A stretch of 64,000 bases of DNA, taken from positions 62,001 to 126,000 of the forward strand of contig NZ_WEGK01000016.1 in assembly GCF_009604405.1 (NCBI RefSeq), in the 5' to 3' direction. Made by a program: the position numbers and the translations under genes. Within the stretch, counting starts at the first letter, position 1; each line of letters opens with the position of its first letter. The stretch is from Nocardia macrotermitis (GTDB lineage Bacteria; Actinomycetota; Actinomycetes; Mycobacteriales; Mycobacteriaceae). Shown one piece after another: positions 43,211 through 51,757 of this stretch. Under the pieces are notes generated by a model. The model searched no databases, was not told the DNA's origin, and saw only the letters and a list, made by a program, of their open reading frames with translations.

Positions 43211-43350
43211 TTGTGTGGAAGAAGCAGTGGGGTGGCATATTCTTATGGCCCCCAGCCATCCAGACGGCCACGTCGACGCTCATGCCACCGGGGGTTGCGG
43301 GCGATGCCGACCGTCGGCTCCTAGCGACCTTTATCGGGGAGGAAGTATAC

Positions 43351-45219
43351 GTGGACGACGAGCAGAACGTGTTGACCGCCGTGTGGCCGGAGGTGGTCGC
43401 CGAGCTCACCACCGGATCCGGTGATGGTGCCATACCGCCGGTGTCCAATGCCCAGAAGGCATGGTTGGGCCTGGTCAAACCGCTGACGGTGGCCCAGGGG
43501 TTCGCGCTGCTCTCGGTGCCGTCCTCACTCGCCCAGGAGGCGATCGAACGCGATCTGCGCGAACCCATCCTCCGATCGCTGGCCCGTCGGCTCGGTCCAC
43601 AGGTGGAGGGACTCGGTGTGCGCATCGCCGCGCCGGCCGCGCCACCGGCCGATCGCACGGGTGGTCCGCCCCGGCACGCCCGGCTCACCTCGCGTCCGGA
43701 CCGGCTGCGCGAACATCCGCGCGCTCCTCGCGAGCCTGTGAATTACCCCGCACCGGACGCCTACCAACCGGCCCCCGAGTACGGCGCACCGCGCTATCAC
43801 ACCCCGCCCGAATACCCGGGTCACGACGACTATCCCCAGCCCGAGTACGTCACCGCGCCGATGGCCGGAGAATTGCCGACCATCCCCAACCACGCGCAGG
43901 CAACCCCTCAACGACGTGATATCGATCTACCTCCGGTCCGGAACGTCCCGGTTCCGCCCGGACAGGAGTCGTTGTTCGCCTCGGATCCCGAACCCGCGCC
44001 GCCGCGTCATCCGATGCAAACCGAACAACCGATGCATCACCAGATGCCGGGCGAACAACCGATGCACCGTCCGATGCCGAACGAGCAGCAGGACGACGAG
44101 CCGGTCGTCAACGCGCACAACTCGTGGCCGACCTACTTCACCAAACCGTCGGAACCGCCGGCCCCGGCACCGGCCCCGGCGGCGTCGTCCTCCGCGAGTC
44201 TGAATGCCAAGTACACCTTCGAGACGTTCGTCATCGGCGCCTCGAACCGGTTCGCGCACGCGGCCGCGGTGGCGATCGCCGAGGCCCCCGCACGGGCCTA
44301 CAATCCGCTGTTCGTCTGGGGCGCTTCGGGTTTGGGCAAGACGCACCTGCTGCACGCGGCCGGTCACTACGCCCAGCGGCTGTTCCCCGGCATGCGGGTG
44401 AAGTACGTCTCCACCGAGGAATTCACCAACGACTTCATCAACAGCCTGCGCGACGACCGCAAGGTCGCGTTCAAGCGCCGCTACCGCGAGACCGACATCC
44501 TCCTGGTCGACGACATCCAGTTCATCGAGGGTAAGGAAGGTATCCAGGAGGAGTTCTTCCACACCTTCAACACCCTGCACAACGCGAACAAGCAGATCGT
44601 GGTCTCCTCGGACCGGCCGCCCAAACAGCTGGCCACCCTGGAAGAACGACTACGCACCCGGTTCGAATGGGGGCTGATCACCGATGTGCAGCCGCCCGAA
44701 CTCGAGACCCGCATCGCGATCCTGCGCAAGAAGGCGCGGATGGATCGCCTGGACGTCCCGCACGACGTGCTCGAACTCATCGCCAGCCGGGTCGAACGCA
44801 ACATCCGCGAACTCGAGGGCGCGCTGATCCGGGTGACGGCCTTCGCCTCGCTCAACGGTCAGCCGCTGGATCTGTCGCTGGCCGAGGTGGTGCTGCGGGA
44901 TCTGATGCCCGACACCACCACCCTGGAGATCACCGCCTCGACGATCATGGCCGTGACCGCGGAGTACTTCAACACCACGCTCGAGGAGCTGACCGGCCCG
45001 GGTAAGGCGCGTCCGCTCGCGCAGGCCCGGCAGATCGCGATGTATCTGTGCCGCGAACTCACCGATCTGTCACTGCCGAAGATCGGCCAGGCCTTCGGCC
45101 GCGACCACACCACGGTCATGTATGCGGAGAAGAAGGTGCGCAAGGAGATGACCGAACGCCGCCGGGTGTACGACCAGGTTCAAGAACTAACAGCCAGAAT
45201 CAAACAGCGCTCCCGCTGA
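43351..45219 (+). CDS. dnaA: Chromosomal replication initiator protein DnaA
   Basis: AAA+ initiator that binds DnaA boxes and melts oriC. The GTG at 43351, 7 nt after GGGGAGGAAG, gives 622 aa; longer frames lack a ribosome site. Domain I is at residues about 1-90. Domain II (about 100-290) is unusually long and rich in Pro, with Gln/Met/His repeats such as QPMHHQMPGEQPMH. Domain III has Walker A GASGLGKTHL (near 324) and Walker B LLVDDIQFIEG (near 384). Domain IV ends with the DNA-reading motif GRDHTTVMYAEKKV (near 583). A strong terminator follows. Confidence 0.97.
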   Translation: MDDEQNVLTAVWPEVVAELTTGSGDGAIPPVSNAQKAWLGLVKPLTVAQGFALLSVPSSLAQEAIERDLREPILRSLARRLGPQVEGLGVRIAAPAAPPADRTGGPPRHARLTSRPDRLREHPRAPREPVNYPAPDAYQPAPEYGAPRYHTPPEYPGHDDYPQPEYVTAPMAGELPTIPNHAQATPQRRDIDLPPVRNVPVPPGQESLFASDPEPAPPRHPMQTEQPMHHQMPGEQPMHRPMPNEQQDDEPVVNAHNSWPTYFTKPSEPPAPAPAPAASSSASLNAKYTFETFVIGASNRFAHAAAVAIAEAPARAYNPLFVWGASGLGKTHLLHAAGHYAQRLFPGMRVKYVSTEEFTNDFINSLRDDRKVAFKRRYRETDILLVDDIQFIEGKEGIQEEFFHTFNTLHNANKQIVVSSDRPPKQLATLEERLRTRFEWGLITDVQPPELETRIAILRKKARMDRLDVPHDVLELIASRVERNIRELEGALIRVTAFASLNGQPLDLSLAEVVLRDLMPDTTTLEITASTIMAVTAEYFNTTLEELTGPGKARPLAQARQIAMYLCRELTDLSLPKIGQAFGRDHTTVMYAEKKVRKEMTERRRVYDQVQELTARIKQRSR

Positions 45220-45231
45220 TTGCCTCCACAG

Positions 45232-45270
45232 GCCCCTTCACCCCGTTGACCTGGGTGAAGGGGCTTTTTT
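45232..45270 (+). terminator. Rho-independent terminator of dnaA
   Basis: GCCCCTTCACCC (45232-45243) pairs perfectly with GGGTGAAGGGGC (45253-45264), loop 9 nt, followed directly by six T. It is the clearest intrinsic terminator in the window. Confidence 0.9.
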
Positions 45271-45277
45271 CAGGTGT

Positions 45278-45316
45278 GGATTCCTCGAGGAATTCTTGTG
45301 GAGTCCTCGAGGAATC
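45278..45316. repeat. oriC palindrome pair A (TCCTCGAGGA cores)
   Basis: GGATTCCTCGAGGAATTC (45278-45295) is a near-perfect 18-bp palindrome, followed at once by TTGTGGAGTCCTCGAGGAATCCACC. Flanking TGTGGA/TCCACC make each palindrome look like two DnaA-box halves facing each other. Confidence 0.8.
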
Positions 45317-45452
45317 CACCGGCTGTCCACCGAGTTGCCCACAGCGCTGGGGAGGAATCTGTGTACGGGCCACTCACAGGGGTTAGTACACAGATTGCAC
45401 AGGCGGATCCATCCTCGAGGGCTGACCTGCGCGGACGACCTTTTCGGCTTGT

Positions 45453-45470
45453 GGATTCCTCGAGGAATCC
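45453..45470. repeat. oriC perfect 18-bp palindrome
   Basis: GGATTCCTCGAGGAATCC is a perfect palindrome, preceded by TTGT. A third related element, GTCCTCGAGGAATCCACC, follows 9 bp later (about 45479-45496). Confidence 0.85.
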
Positions 45471-45680
45471 ATGTCAGGTCCTCGAGGAATCCACCCGTTC
45501 TGCACGGGATGGTGCACATGTGTGCACAACCGGGTGATCATGATGGAAGAACTCGAGGATGGCTCGAGGATGGACCTGGGACAGATTCGCGGCGTCCACA
45601 ACGACTCTCCGTTCATCCTCGAGTCACCCGCTCGACATCCCCATGCCGCCACGCCTTCCCAGCAGGGGATTCGGCGGGAG

Positions 45681-45760
45681 TCCACAGATTCCACAGCGCC
45701 TACTACTACTTCAGTTCTTCTTCTAGAGATCTCTCTTTTAAAACAGGGTGTGTGGAAACT
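45681..45760. promoter_or_regulatory. Candidate DNA-unwinding element with DnaA-trio
   Basis: Two degenerate DnaA boxes (TCCACAGATTCCACAG, 45681-45696) are followed by the GC cluster GCGCC and TACTACTACT (45701-45710). The last reads 3'-ATGATGATGA-5' on the other strand, the DnaA-trio pattern. An AT-rich tract (TTCTTCTTCTAGAGATCTCTCTTTTAAAAC) follows. This box, GC cluster, trio and AT order matches the described bacterial basal unwinding system. Confidence 0.6.
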
Positions 45761-46078
45761 CGGTTAGGGACGGATCGGCACGAGGGGGCTTCGTCCCCAA
45801 CCCGTATCGATGAGCAAGGAGAAGAACGGAACAGTCCGGAGCCGGAACATCGCGCGAACCCACCGAGCCGCGCCCGGATGCGCATTGCCCATCCGACGCA
45901 CCGGGAGGGGTGGTTCAGTCGGTAGGCTCGTCCGCGAGTACGGTTTGGTGTCGGTCGCCTGTGTCACACTGCGTTGAGACGAATGCGGGAGGCCGATCCA
46001 GCACCTCCTGCATGAACCCGTACCGCCGAACCGATACAGATCACGACCGATCGAAACTGGGAGAGGAACTACCGGGCG

Positions 46079-47248
46079 ATGGAGCTTGCAAGCATGAAGT
46101 TTCGGGTCGCTCGCGAGGATTTCGCCGAATCCGTCGCCTGGGTGGCCCGGAGTCTGCCCTCGCGGCCGCCGGTTCCCGTGCTCGGTGGCGTCCTGCTCGT
46201 CGCGAGTGAAGACGGCCTGACGGTCTCCGGTTTCGACTACGAGGTCTCCGCGCAGATGCGAGTGGCCGCCGAGGTCGCCGGTCCGGGTCAGGTCCTGGTC
46301 TCCGGCCGCCTGCTGGCCGACATCACCAAGGCGCTCTCGAACAAGCCGGTCGACGTCTCGGTCGACGGCACCCGCGTGCTGATCGCCTGCGGCAGCGCCA
46401 AGTTCTCCCTGCCGACCATGCCGGTCGAGGATTATCCCCAGCTGCCCGAACTGCCCCCGCAGACCGGTGAACTCGGTGTGGACGTCTTCGGTTCGGCCGT
46501 CGGCCAGGTCGCCGTCGCCGCCGGCCGTGACGACACGCTCCCCATGCTCACCGGTATCCGGGTCGAGATCGACGGCGAGAAGATCGTGCTGGCGGCCACC
46601 GACCGCTTCCGGCTCGCGGTCCGGCACCTGGAATGGCGGCCGGGCCGTCCCGATGTGGAGACCGCGGTGCTCGTCCCGGCGCGCACGCTCTCCGAATCGG
46701 CCAAGACGCTCGGTTCCTCCGATGCCCCGGTGCAGCTCGCCTTCGGCACCGGCACCGACGGTCTGCTCGGCATCGTCAACGGCGGCCGCCGCACCACCAC
46801 CCGGCTGCTTGACGCGGAATTCCCCAAGTTCCGCCAATTGCTCCCCAAGGAGCACACCTCCATCGCCACCCTCGAGGTCGCGGCGCTGATCGAGGCCATC
46901 AAACGTGTTGCGCTGGTTGCCGAACGCGGTGCCCAGGTTCGGCTGGAATTCTCCGAACAGGGCCTGCAACTCTCGGCCGGCGGCGACGACGCGGGCCGCG
47001 CCGAGGAGTGGCTGGAGGCCGAGTTCCGTGGTGATCCGCTGACCATCGCCTTCAATCCGGGCTACCTCAACGACGGTCTGTCGGCACTGCATTCGGATCG
47101 GGTGACCTTCGGATTCACCACACCGAGCCGTCCCGCGGTGCTGACCCCGACCGGCGAGGAGGAGCCCGAGGTGCTCGACTCCGGTGCCTTCGCCGCGTTG
47201 TCCACCGACTACATCTACCTGTTGATGCCGGTGCGCCTGCCGGGCTGA
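46079..47248 (+). CDS. dnaN: DNA polymerase III sliding clamp (beta subunit)
   Basis: Ring-shaped processivity clamp, 389 aa from ATG 46079 (GGGAGAGGAA lies 13 nt upstream); an ATG at 46094 is a shorter alternative. Three beta-clamp domains follow one another; visible landmarks are VPVLGGVLL, GFDYEVSAQM, TDRFRLAVR and the C-terminal end YLLMPVRLPG, which is the protein-binding pocket region. It follows oriC and precedes recF in the canonical order. Confidence 0.96.
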   Translation: MELASMKFRVAREDFAESVAWVARSLPSRPPVPVLGGVLLVASEDGLTVSGFDYEVSAQMRVAAEVAGPGQVLVSGRLLADITKALSNKPVDVSVDGTRVLIACGSAKFSLPTMPVEDYPQLPELPPQTGELGVDVFGSAVGQVAVAAGRDDTLPMLTGIRVEIDGEKIVLAATDRFRLAVRHLEWRPGRPDVETAVLVPARTLSESAKTLGSSDAPVQLAFGTGTDGLLGIVNGGRRTTTRLLDAEFPKFRQLLPKEHTSIATLEVAALIEAIKRVALVAERGAQVRLEFSEQGLQLSAGGDDAGRAEEWLEAEFRGDPLTIAFNPGYLNDGLSALHSDRVTFGFTTPSRPAVLTPTGEEEPEVLDSGAFAALSTDYIYLLMPVRLPG

Positions 47249-47273
47249 TGCCACGGGTGAGCATCCGGACATC

Positions 47274-47282
47274 TGTGGATAA
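47274..47282 (-). promoter_or_regulatory. DnaA box TTATCCACA between dnaN and recF
   Basis: Perfect consensus box (TGTGGATAA on the plus strand), 26 bp after the dnaN stop. Confidence 0.8.
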
Positions 47283-47379
47283 ATGTTGACAGCTCTGTGA
47301 AAAACCAAGGGCGAGGCCGGTATTCGACGGCCTCGCCGAGGTTTTCCACAGTGTTCCCGAACGGGCGGTGGACTGAGCG

Positions 47380-48576
47380 ATGTACGTGCGGACGTTGACG
47401 CTGCGTGACTTCCGCTCGTGGGATCAGGTCGATCTCGAATTATCCACAGGCCGAACGGTTTTCCTGGGTGCCAACGGCAACGGCAAGACCAATCTCATCG
47501 AGGCGATCGGCTACCTGTCCACACTCGGTTCCCACCGCGTCGCCTCGGACGCACCGCTGATTCGCCTGGGCGCGAACAAATCTCGGCTCGGGGCGACGGT
47601 GGTCAACGCCGGGCGGGAACTGCGCGTGGATGTGGAGTTGAATCAGGGCTCGGCCAATCGCGCGCAGATCAATCGTTCACCGGTCCGGCGTACCCGGGAG
47701 ATCCTGGGGATAACTCAGACCGTGTTGTTCGCGCCGGAGGATCTGGCCCTGGTCCGCGGCGATCCGAGCGAGCGCCGCCGCTTCCTCGACGAATTGTGCA
47801 CAGCCCGGCTGCCCAGACTGGCCGGTGTCCGCGCGGATTACGACCGGGTGTTGCGGCAACGTTCGGCGCTGCTGAAAACCGCTGGTAGACAGTCGCGTTC
47901 GCGTTCCTCCCAGGCGACCGAACTGAGCACGCTGGACGTCTGGGACGGACATCTGGCCACCCACGGCGCCGAACTGCTGGCCCAGCGGCTGCGCCTGGTG
48001 CACGACCTGTATCCACACCTCGAACAGTCCTACCGTTCGATCGCCCCCGAATCGCGCACCGCGTCGATCCGCTATCGCAGCGGTTATCTGCTGCCGGAAT
48101 TCCTGGATCCGGCCCGCGATCCACAGCCCGAGGACGTCGAGGTGCTGGCGGCGACCATGCTGAGCGAATTGGCGCAGGCCCGGCCCAAGGAGCTCGAGCG
48201 CGGGGTGTGTCTGGTGGGCCCGCACCGGGACGATCTGGAACTCGTGCTCGGCTCGGCTCCGGCGAAAGGCTTTGCCAGCCATGGGGAATCGTGGTCGTTC
48301 GCGCTGGCGCTGCGGTTGTCGGCCTTCGAACTGCTGCGCGGTATGGGCACCGATCCGATCCTGATGCTCGACGACGTGTTCGCCGAACTGGACCGGCGTC
48401 GCCGCACCGCGCTGGCCGCCGTCGCGGCGACCGCCGAACAGGTGCTGATCACCGCCGCGGTCCCCGAGGACGTCCCGTCCGAACTCGAGGCGACCCCGTT
48501 GCGAGTGGAGACCTCCGGCGAGGCCGACGAGCGAACCTCACATATCGCAGATCAGGTGTCGCCCACGACAACCTGA
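47380..48576 (+). CDS. recF: DNA replication/repair protein RecF
   Basis: SMC-like ATPase that helps load RecA at gaps, 398 aa. Walker A GANGNGKTN is near residues 31-39, the ABC-type signature LVGPHRDDLEL near 276 and Walker B PILMLDDVFAELD near 328. The N-terminal YVRTLTLRDFRSW is typical of RecF. A perfect DnaA box (TTATCCACA, 47440-47448) lies within its 5' coding region. Confidence 0.95.
   Translation: MYVRTLTLRDFRSWDQVDLELSTGRTVFLGANGNGKTNLIEAIGYLSTLGSHRVASDAPLIRLGANKSRLGATVVNAGRELRVDVELNQGSANRAQINRSPVRRTREILGITQTVLFAPEDLALVRGDPSERRRFLDELCTARLPRLAGVRADYDRVLRQRSALLKTAGRQSRSRSSQATELSTLDVWDGHLATHGAELLAQRLRLVHDLYPHLEQSYRSIAPESRTASIRYRSGYLLPEFLDPARDPQPEDVEVLAATMLSELAQARPKELERGVCLVGPHRDDLELVLGSAPAKGFASHGESWSFALALRLSAFELLRGMGTDPILMLDDVFAELDRRRRTALAAVAATAEQVLITAAVPEDVPSELEATPLRVETSGEADERTSHIADQVSPTTT
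47440..47448 (+). promoter_or_regulatory. DnaA box TTATCCACA inside recF
   Basis: Perfect consensus box within codons about 21-23 of recF; it may be incidental or part of dispersed DnaA binding near the origin. Confidence 0.65.
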
Positions 48577-48655
48577 CTGTCACCGGATGTCACAACAAAG
48601 TCATGTGACACTGCCCGGCATCCCGGCGTGTCCCCGCGCGAAGCGACTAGCCTAC

Positions 48656-48664
48656 TTATCCACA
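48656..48664 (+). promoter_or_regulatory. DnaA box TTATCCACA upstream of dciA
   Basis: Perfect consensus box 46 bp before the dciA ATG, so DnaA could influence transcription of this helicase-loading gene. Confidence 0.75.
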
Positions 48665-48710
48665 GATCGACCCCGCATTCCACAGCTCGACCGAAACGAA
48701 GGACACCGCG

Positions 48711-49274
48711 ATGGATTCCGGACCCGACGAGGCCGCCGCATCGTCCGGTGCTTCCGGCCCGGAGTTGCGCGGTGTCGATCTCGCCCGCCGCGCGCTCGAG
48801 GAGGCGCGGGCCGCGGCCAAGGCCAGCGGCAAGGCGGTCGGACAGGGCCGGGCCTCGCCGCGTAAGGGCGGCGTGCGGGCGCTGCGTCGCCGCGGCTGGT
48901 CCGGTGCACGCCCCGATGAACGCGATCCACAACTGCTCTCCGCGGTCGCCGGTGCGTTGGCCAAGAGTCGCGGCTGGAACGGAAAGGTCGCCGAGGGCAT
49001 GGTCTTCGGCCGCTGGTCCACCGTGGTCGGCGAGGATATCGCGACCCACGCGACGCCGATCTCCCTCACCGACGGCGTGCTGAGCATCCAGGCCGAATCG
49101 ACCGCCTGGGCCACCCAGCTGCGCATGTTGCAGGCTCAACTGCTGGCCAAGATCAATGCGGCCGTCGGCCAGGGCGTGGTCAAAACCCTCAAGATCAGCG
49201 GCCCGGCCGCACCCAGCTGGCGTAAGGGTGCGCGGCACGTGAAGGGCCTGGGTCCGCGCGATACCTACGGCTGA
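48711..49274 (+). CDS. dciA: DciA family helicase-loading protein (DUF721)
   Basis: A 187-aa protein, the Rv0004 counterpart, from ATG 48711 with ACCGCG upstream. The first 60 residues are Ala/Gly/Arg-rich and basic. The DUF721 domain (about 75-165) has WSTVVGEDIATHATPISLTDGVLSIQAESTAWATQLRML, a KH-like fold. DciA proteins interact with the replicative helicase DnaB in bacteria that lack DnaC. The location between recF and gyrB fits. Confidence 0.9.
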   Translation: MDSGPDEAAASSGASGPELRGVDLARRALEEARAAAKASGKAVGQGRASPRKGGVRALRRRGWSGARPDERDPQLLSAVAGALAKSRGWNGKVAEGMVFGRWSTVVGEDIATHATPISLTDGVLSIQAESTAWATQLRMLQAQLLAKINAAVGQGVVKTLKISGPAAPSWRKGARHVKGLGPRDTYG

Positions 49275-49663
49275 TCCGTTTCACGTGGAACCTGCCGCGT
49301 CCGGTATCGGCGAGTGCCGCAACCGATCCCGAGCCGGTTCCACGCGCCGGATCCACACCGCAGTCGCACGGGCATCGGATCGGCCGCAGAGGCTTACGGG
49401 ATATTCACACCTACAAGCCGACCCGGTGTAACTCGATTTATCGCACTCACGGAGCCGCCAGGGGTGTCATAGGTGCATCCTGTGCCGGGCGTACCAGTAG
49501 GATGGTGAGGTAACTAGCGGCGATACTCTCGGCATGTTCCGTGCCGCCGCGCGCTGGACCCGTAATTCTCGAGCGCTTCGTCATCTCGAGCAGAGACCGT
49601 CTGGGGTCCGACGTGTGTCGTGGCCGTGCCGAGGGATCAGCAAGTAAGGAGAGCTACCGAGCA
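49275..49663. other. dciA-gyrB intergenic region
   Basis: 389 bases without a gene. It contains parS-like site 7 just after dciA. Farther on, TAGGAT (49498-49503) could be a -10 element for gyrBA. The gyrB ribosome site AAGGAGAG lies 9 nt before its GTG. Confidence 0.55.
49278..49291. promoter_or_regulatory. parS-like site 7 (GTTTCACGTGGAAC)
   Basis: One mismatch to the consensus and exactly the reverse complement of site 6. It lies about 9.5 kb from the main cluster, on the other side of oriC. Confidence 0.7.
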
Positions 49664-51709
49664 GTGGCTGCCAACGACTCCCAAGCAAGCGGCTCGACCA
49701 ACCCCAAGTCAGGTAAGCAGACCTACGGTGCCGACTCCATTACCGTCCTCGAGGGACTCGAAGCGGTACGCAAGCGCCCCGGTATGTACATCGGTTCCAC
49801 CGGTGAGCGCGGTCTGCACCACCTGATCTGGGAGGTTGTCGACAACTCCGTCGATGAGGCGATGGCCGGTTACGCCACGCGCGTCGACGTCACTCTGCTC
49901 GCCGATGGCGGTGTCGAGGTCGTCGACGACGGCCGCGGTATTCCGACCAGCATGCACGCCCAGGGCATCCCCACCATCGAGGTGGTCATGACCCAGCTGC
50001 ACGCGGGCGGCAAGTTCGACTCCGAGTCCTATGCGGTGTCCGGCGGTCTGCACGGCGTCGGCATCTCCGTGGTGAATGCGCTGTCCACGCGTTTGCAGGC
50101 GGAGATCGACTACGACGGATATCACTGGAGCCAGGAGTACAAGGACGCCAAGCCCGGCAAGCTGATCCAGGGCGAGTCGACCAAGCGCACCGGTACCACC
50201 ATCCGCTTCTGGGCGGATCCCAATATCTTCGAGACCACGGTCTTCAACTTCGAGACCGTATCGCGTCGCCTGCAGGAGATGGCCTTCCTCAACAAGGGCC
50301 TGACCATCACGCTGACCGACGAGCGGGTGACCGATTCCGAGGTCACCGAGGAGGTCGTCAGCGAGACCGCCGAGACGCCCAAGCACGCCGAGGAATCCGC
50401 GCCGGTCGAGCACAAGGTCAAGACCCGGACCTACCACTACCCGGGCGGCCTCGAGGATTTCGTCAAGCACATCAACCGGACCAAGCAGCCGATCCACAAC
50501 ACGGTCGTCGCGTTCACCGGTAAGGGCACGGGCCACGAGCTCGAGGTCGCGATGCAGTGGAACTCGGGTTATTCCGAGTCCGTGCACACCTTCGCCAACA
50601 CCATCAACACCCACGAGGGCGGTACGCACGAGGAGGGTTTCCGTGCGGCGCTGACCACGGTGGTGAACAAGTACGCCAAGGACAAGAAGCTCCTCAAGGA
50701 GAAGGACGGCAACCTCACCGGCGACGACATCCGCGAGGGCCTGGCCGCGATCGTCAGCGTGAAGGTCGGCGAACCGCAGTTCGAGGGCCAGACCAAGACC
50801 AAGCTGGGCAACACCGAGGTCAAGTCCTTCGTGCAGCGCACCTGCAACGAGCACCTGGCGCACTGGTTCGAGGCCAATCCGGCCGACGCGAAAACCATTG
50901 TGAACAAGGCGGTTTCCTCCGCGCAGGCCCGCGTCGCCGCGCGCAAGGCCCGCGAGCTGGTGCGGCGCAAGAGCGCGACCGATCTGGGCGGGCTGCCGGG
51001 CAAGCTGGCCGACTGCCGTTCCAAGGATCCGACGAAGTCCGAGATCTACATCGTGGAGGGTGACTCCGCCGGTGGGTCGGCCAAGTCCGGCCGCGATTCG
51101 ATGTACCAGGCGATCCTGCCGTTGCGCGGCAAGATCATCAACGTCGAGAAGGCCCGCATCGACCGCGTGCTGAAGAACAACGAGGTGCAGTCGATCATCA
51201 CCGCGTTCGGCACCGGCATCCACGACGAGTTCGACATCGCCAAGCTGCGGTATCACAAGATCGTGCTGATGGCCGACGCCGACGTCGACGGCCAGCACAT
51301 CTCGACGCTGCTGCTGACGCTGCTGTTCCGCTTCATGCGCCCGCTGGTCGAGCACGGTCACGTCTACCTGGCGCAGCCGCCGCTGTACAAGCTCAAGTGG
51401 CAGCGTTCGGATCCGGAGTTCGCGTACTCCGACCGCGAGCGCGACGGCCTGCTCGAGGCCGGTCTGGCCGCGGGCAAGAAGATCAACAAGGACGACGGCG
51501 TCCAGCGCTACAAAGGTCTGGGCGAGATGAACGCCAAGGAGCTGTGGGAGACCACGATGGACCCGGCGGTGCGCGTGCTGCGCCTGGTCACCCTGGACGA
51601 CGCCGCCGCTGCCGACGAGCTGTTCTCCATTCTGATGGGCGAGGACGTCGAGGCGCGTCGCAGCTTCATCACCCGCAATGCCAAGGACGTTCGCTTCCTC
51701 GACGTGTAG
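49664..51709 (+). CDS. gyrB: DNA gyrase subunit B
   Basis: ATPase subunit of gyrase, 681 aa from GTG 49664, 9 nt after AAGGAGAG. The GHKL ATPase domain includes VLEGLEAVRKRPGMYIGSTG and VVDNSVDEAMAG. The transducer follows, then the TOPRIM domain with EGDSAGGSAKSG (near 463) and DADVDG (near 537), and the C-terminal NAKELWETTMDP motif. It lacks the long insertion seen in some proteobacteria. GyrA follows 48 bp downstream. Confidence 0.97.
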   Translation: MAANDSQASGSTNPKSGKQTYGADSITVLEGLEAVRKRPGMYIGSTGERGLHHLIWEVVDNSVDEAMAGYATRVDVTLLADGGVEVVDDGRGIPTSMHAQGIPTIEVVMTQLHAGGKFDSESYAVSGGLHGVGISVVNALSTRLQAEIDYDGYHWSQEYKDAKPGKLIQGESTKRTGTTIRFWADPNIFETTVFNFETVSRRLQEMAFLNKGLTITLTDERVTDSEVTEEVVSETAETPKHAEESAPVEHKVKTRTYHYPGGLEDFVKHINRTKQPIHNTVVAFTGKGTGHELEVAMQWNSGYSESVHTFANTINTHEGGTHEEGFRAALTTVVNKYAKDKKLLKEKDGNLTGDDIREGLAAIVSVKVGEPQFEGQTKTKLGNTEVKSFVQRTCNEHLAHWFEANPADAKTIVNKAVSSAQARVAARKARELVRRKSATDLGGLPGKLADCRSKDPTKSEIYIVEGDSAGGSAKSGRDSMYQAILPLRGKIINVEKARIDRVLKNNEVQSIITAFGTGIHDEFDIAKLRYHKIVLMADADVDGQHISTLLLTLLFRFMRPLVEHGHVYLAQPPLYKLKWQRSDPEFAYSDRERDGLLEAGLAAGKKINKDDGVQRYKGLGEMNAKELWETTMDPAVRVLRLVTLDDAAAADELFSILMGEDVEARRSFITRNAKDVRFLDV

Positions 51710-51757
51710 TCCGGTGCGAAAGACACTGCCGCACACCAGGATTACCAAGGAGACTTC

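Larger units (their letters stand above)
42768..43350. other. rpmH-dnaA intergenic region with DnaA boxes
   Basis: Divergent promoter region for rpmH and dnaA. TTGTCCACA (43191-43199) and TGTGGATAA (43202-43210) are two DnaA boxes in inverted orientation 2 bp apart, and a weaker TGTGTGGAA follows at 43212. Autoregulation of dnaA by DnaA is the likely role. The dnaA ribosome site GGGGAGGAAG precedes its GTG. Confidence 0.75.
45220..46078. other. Putative oriC (dnaA-dnaN intergenic region)
   Basis: 859 bp without a gene in the position of mycobacterial and nocardial oriC. Degenerate DnaA boxes occur throughout, such as TTGCCCACA near 45334 and GCGTCCACA near 45592, with clusters of TGTGGA and TCCAC(A/C) half boxes. 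CTCGAG-centred palindromes recur. An AT-rich segment at 45701-45745 with a DnaA-trio-like motif is the best unwinding candidate. Lack of many perfect boxes is normal for actinobacteria. Confidence 0.85.

Noticed and set aside
45764..47308. 514-aa antisense frame over dnaN
   Set aside because: dnaN is clearly coding on the plus strand and the antisense product has no family.
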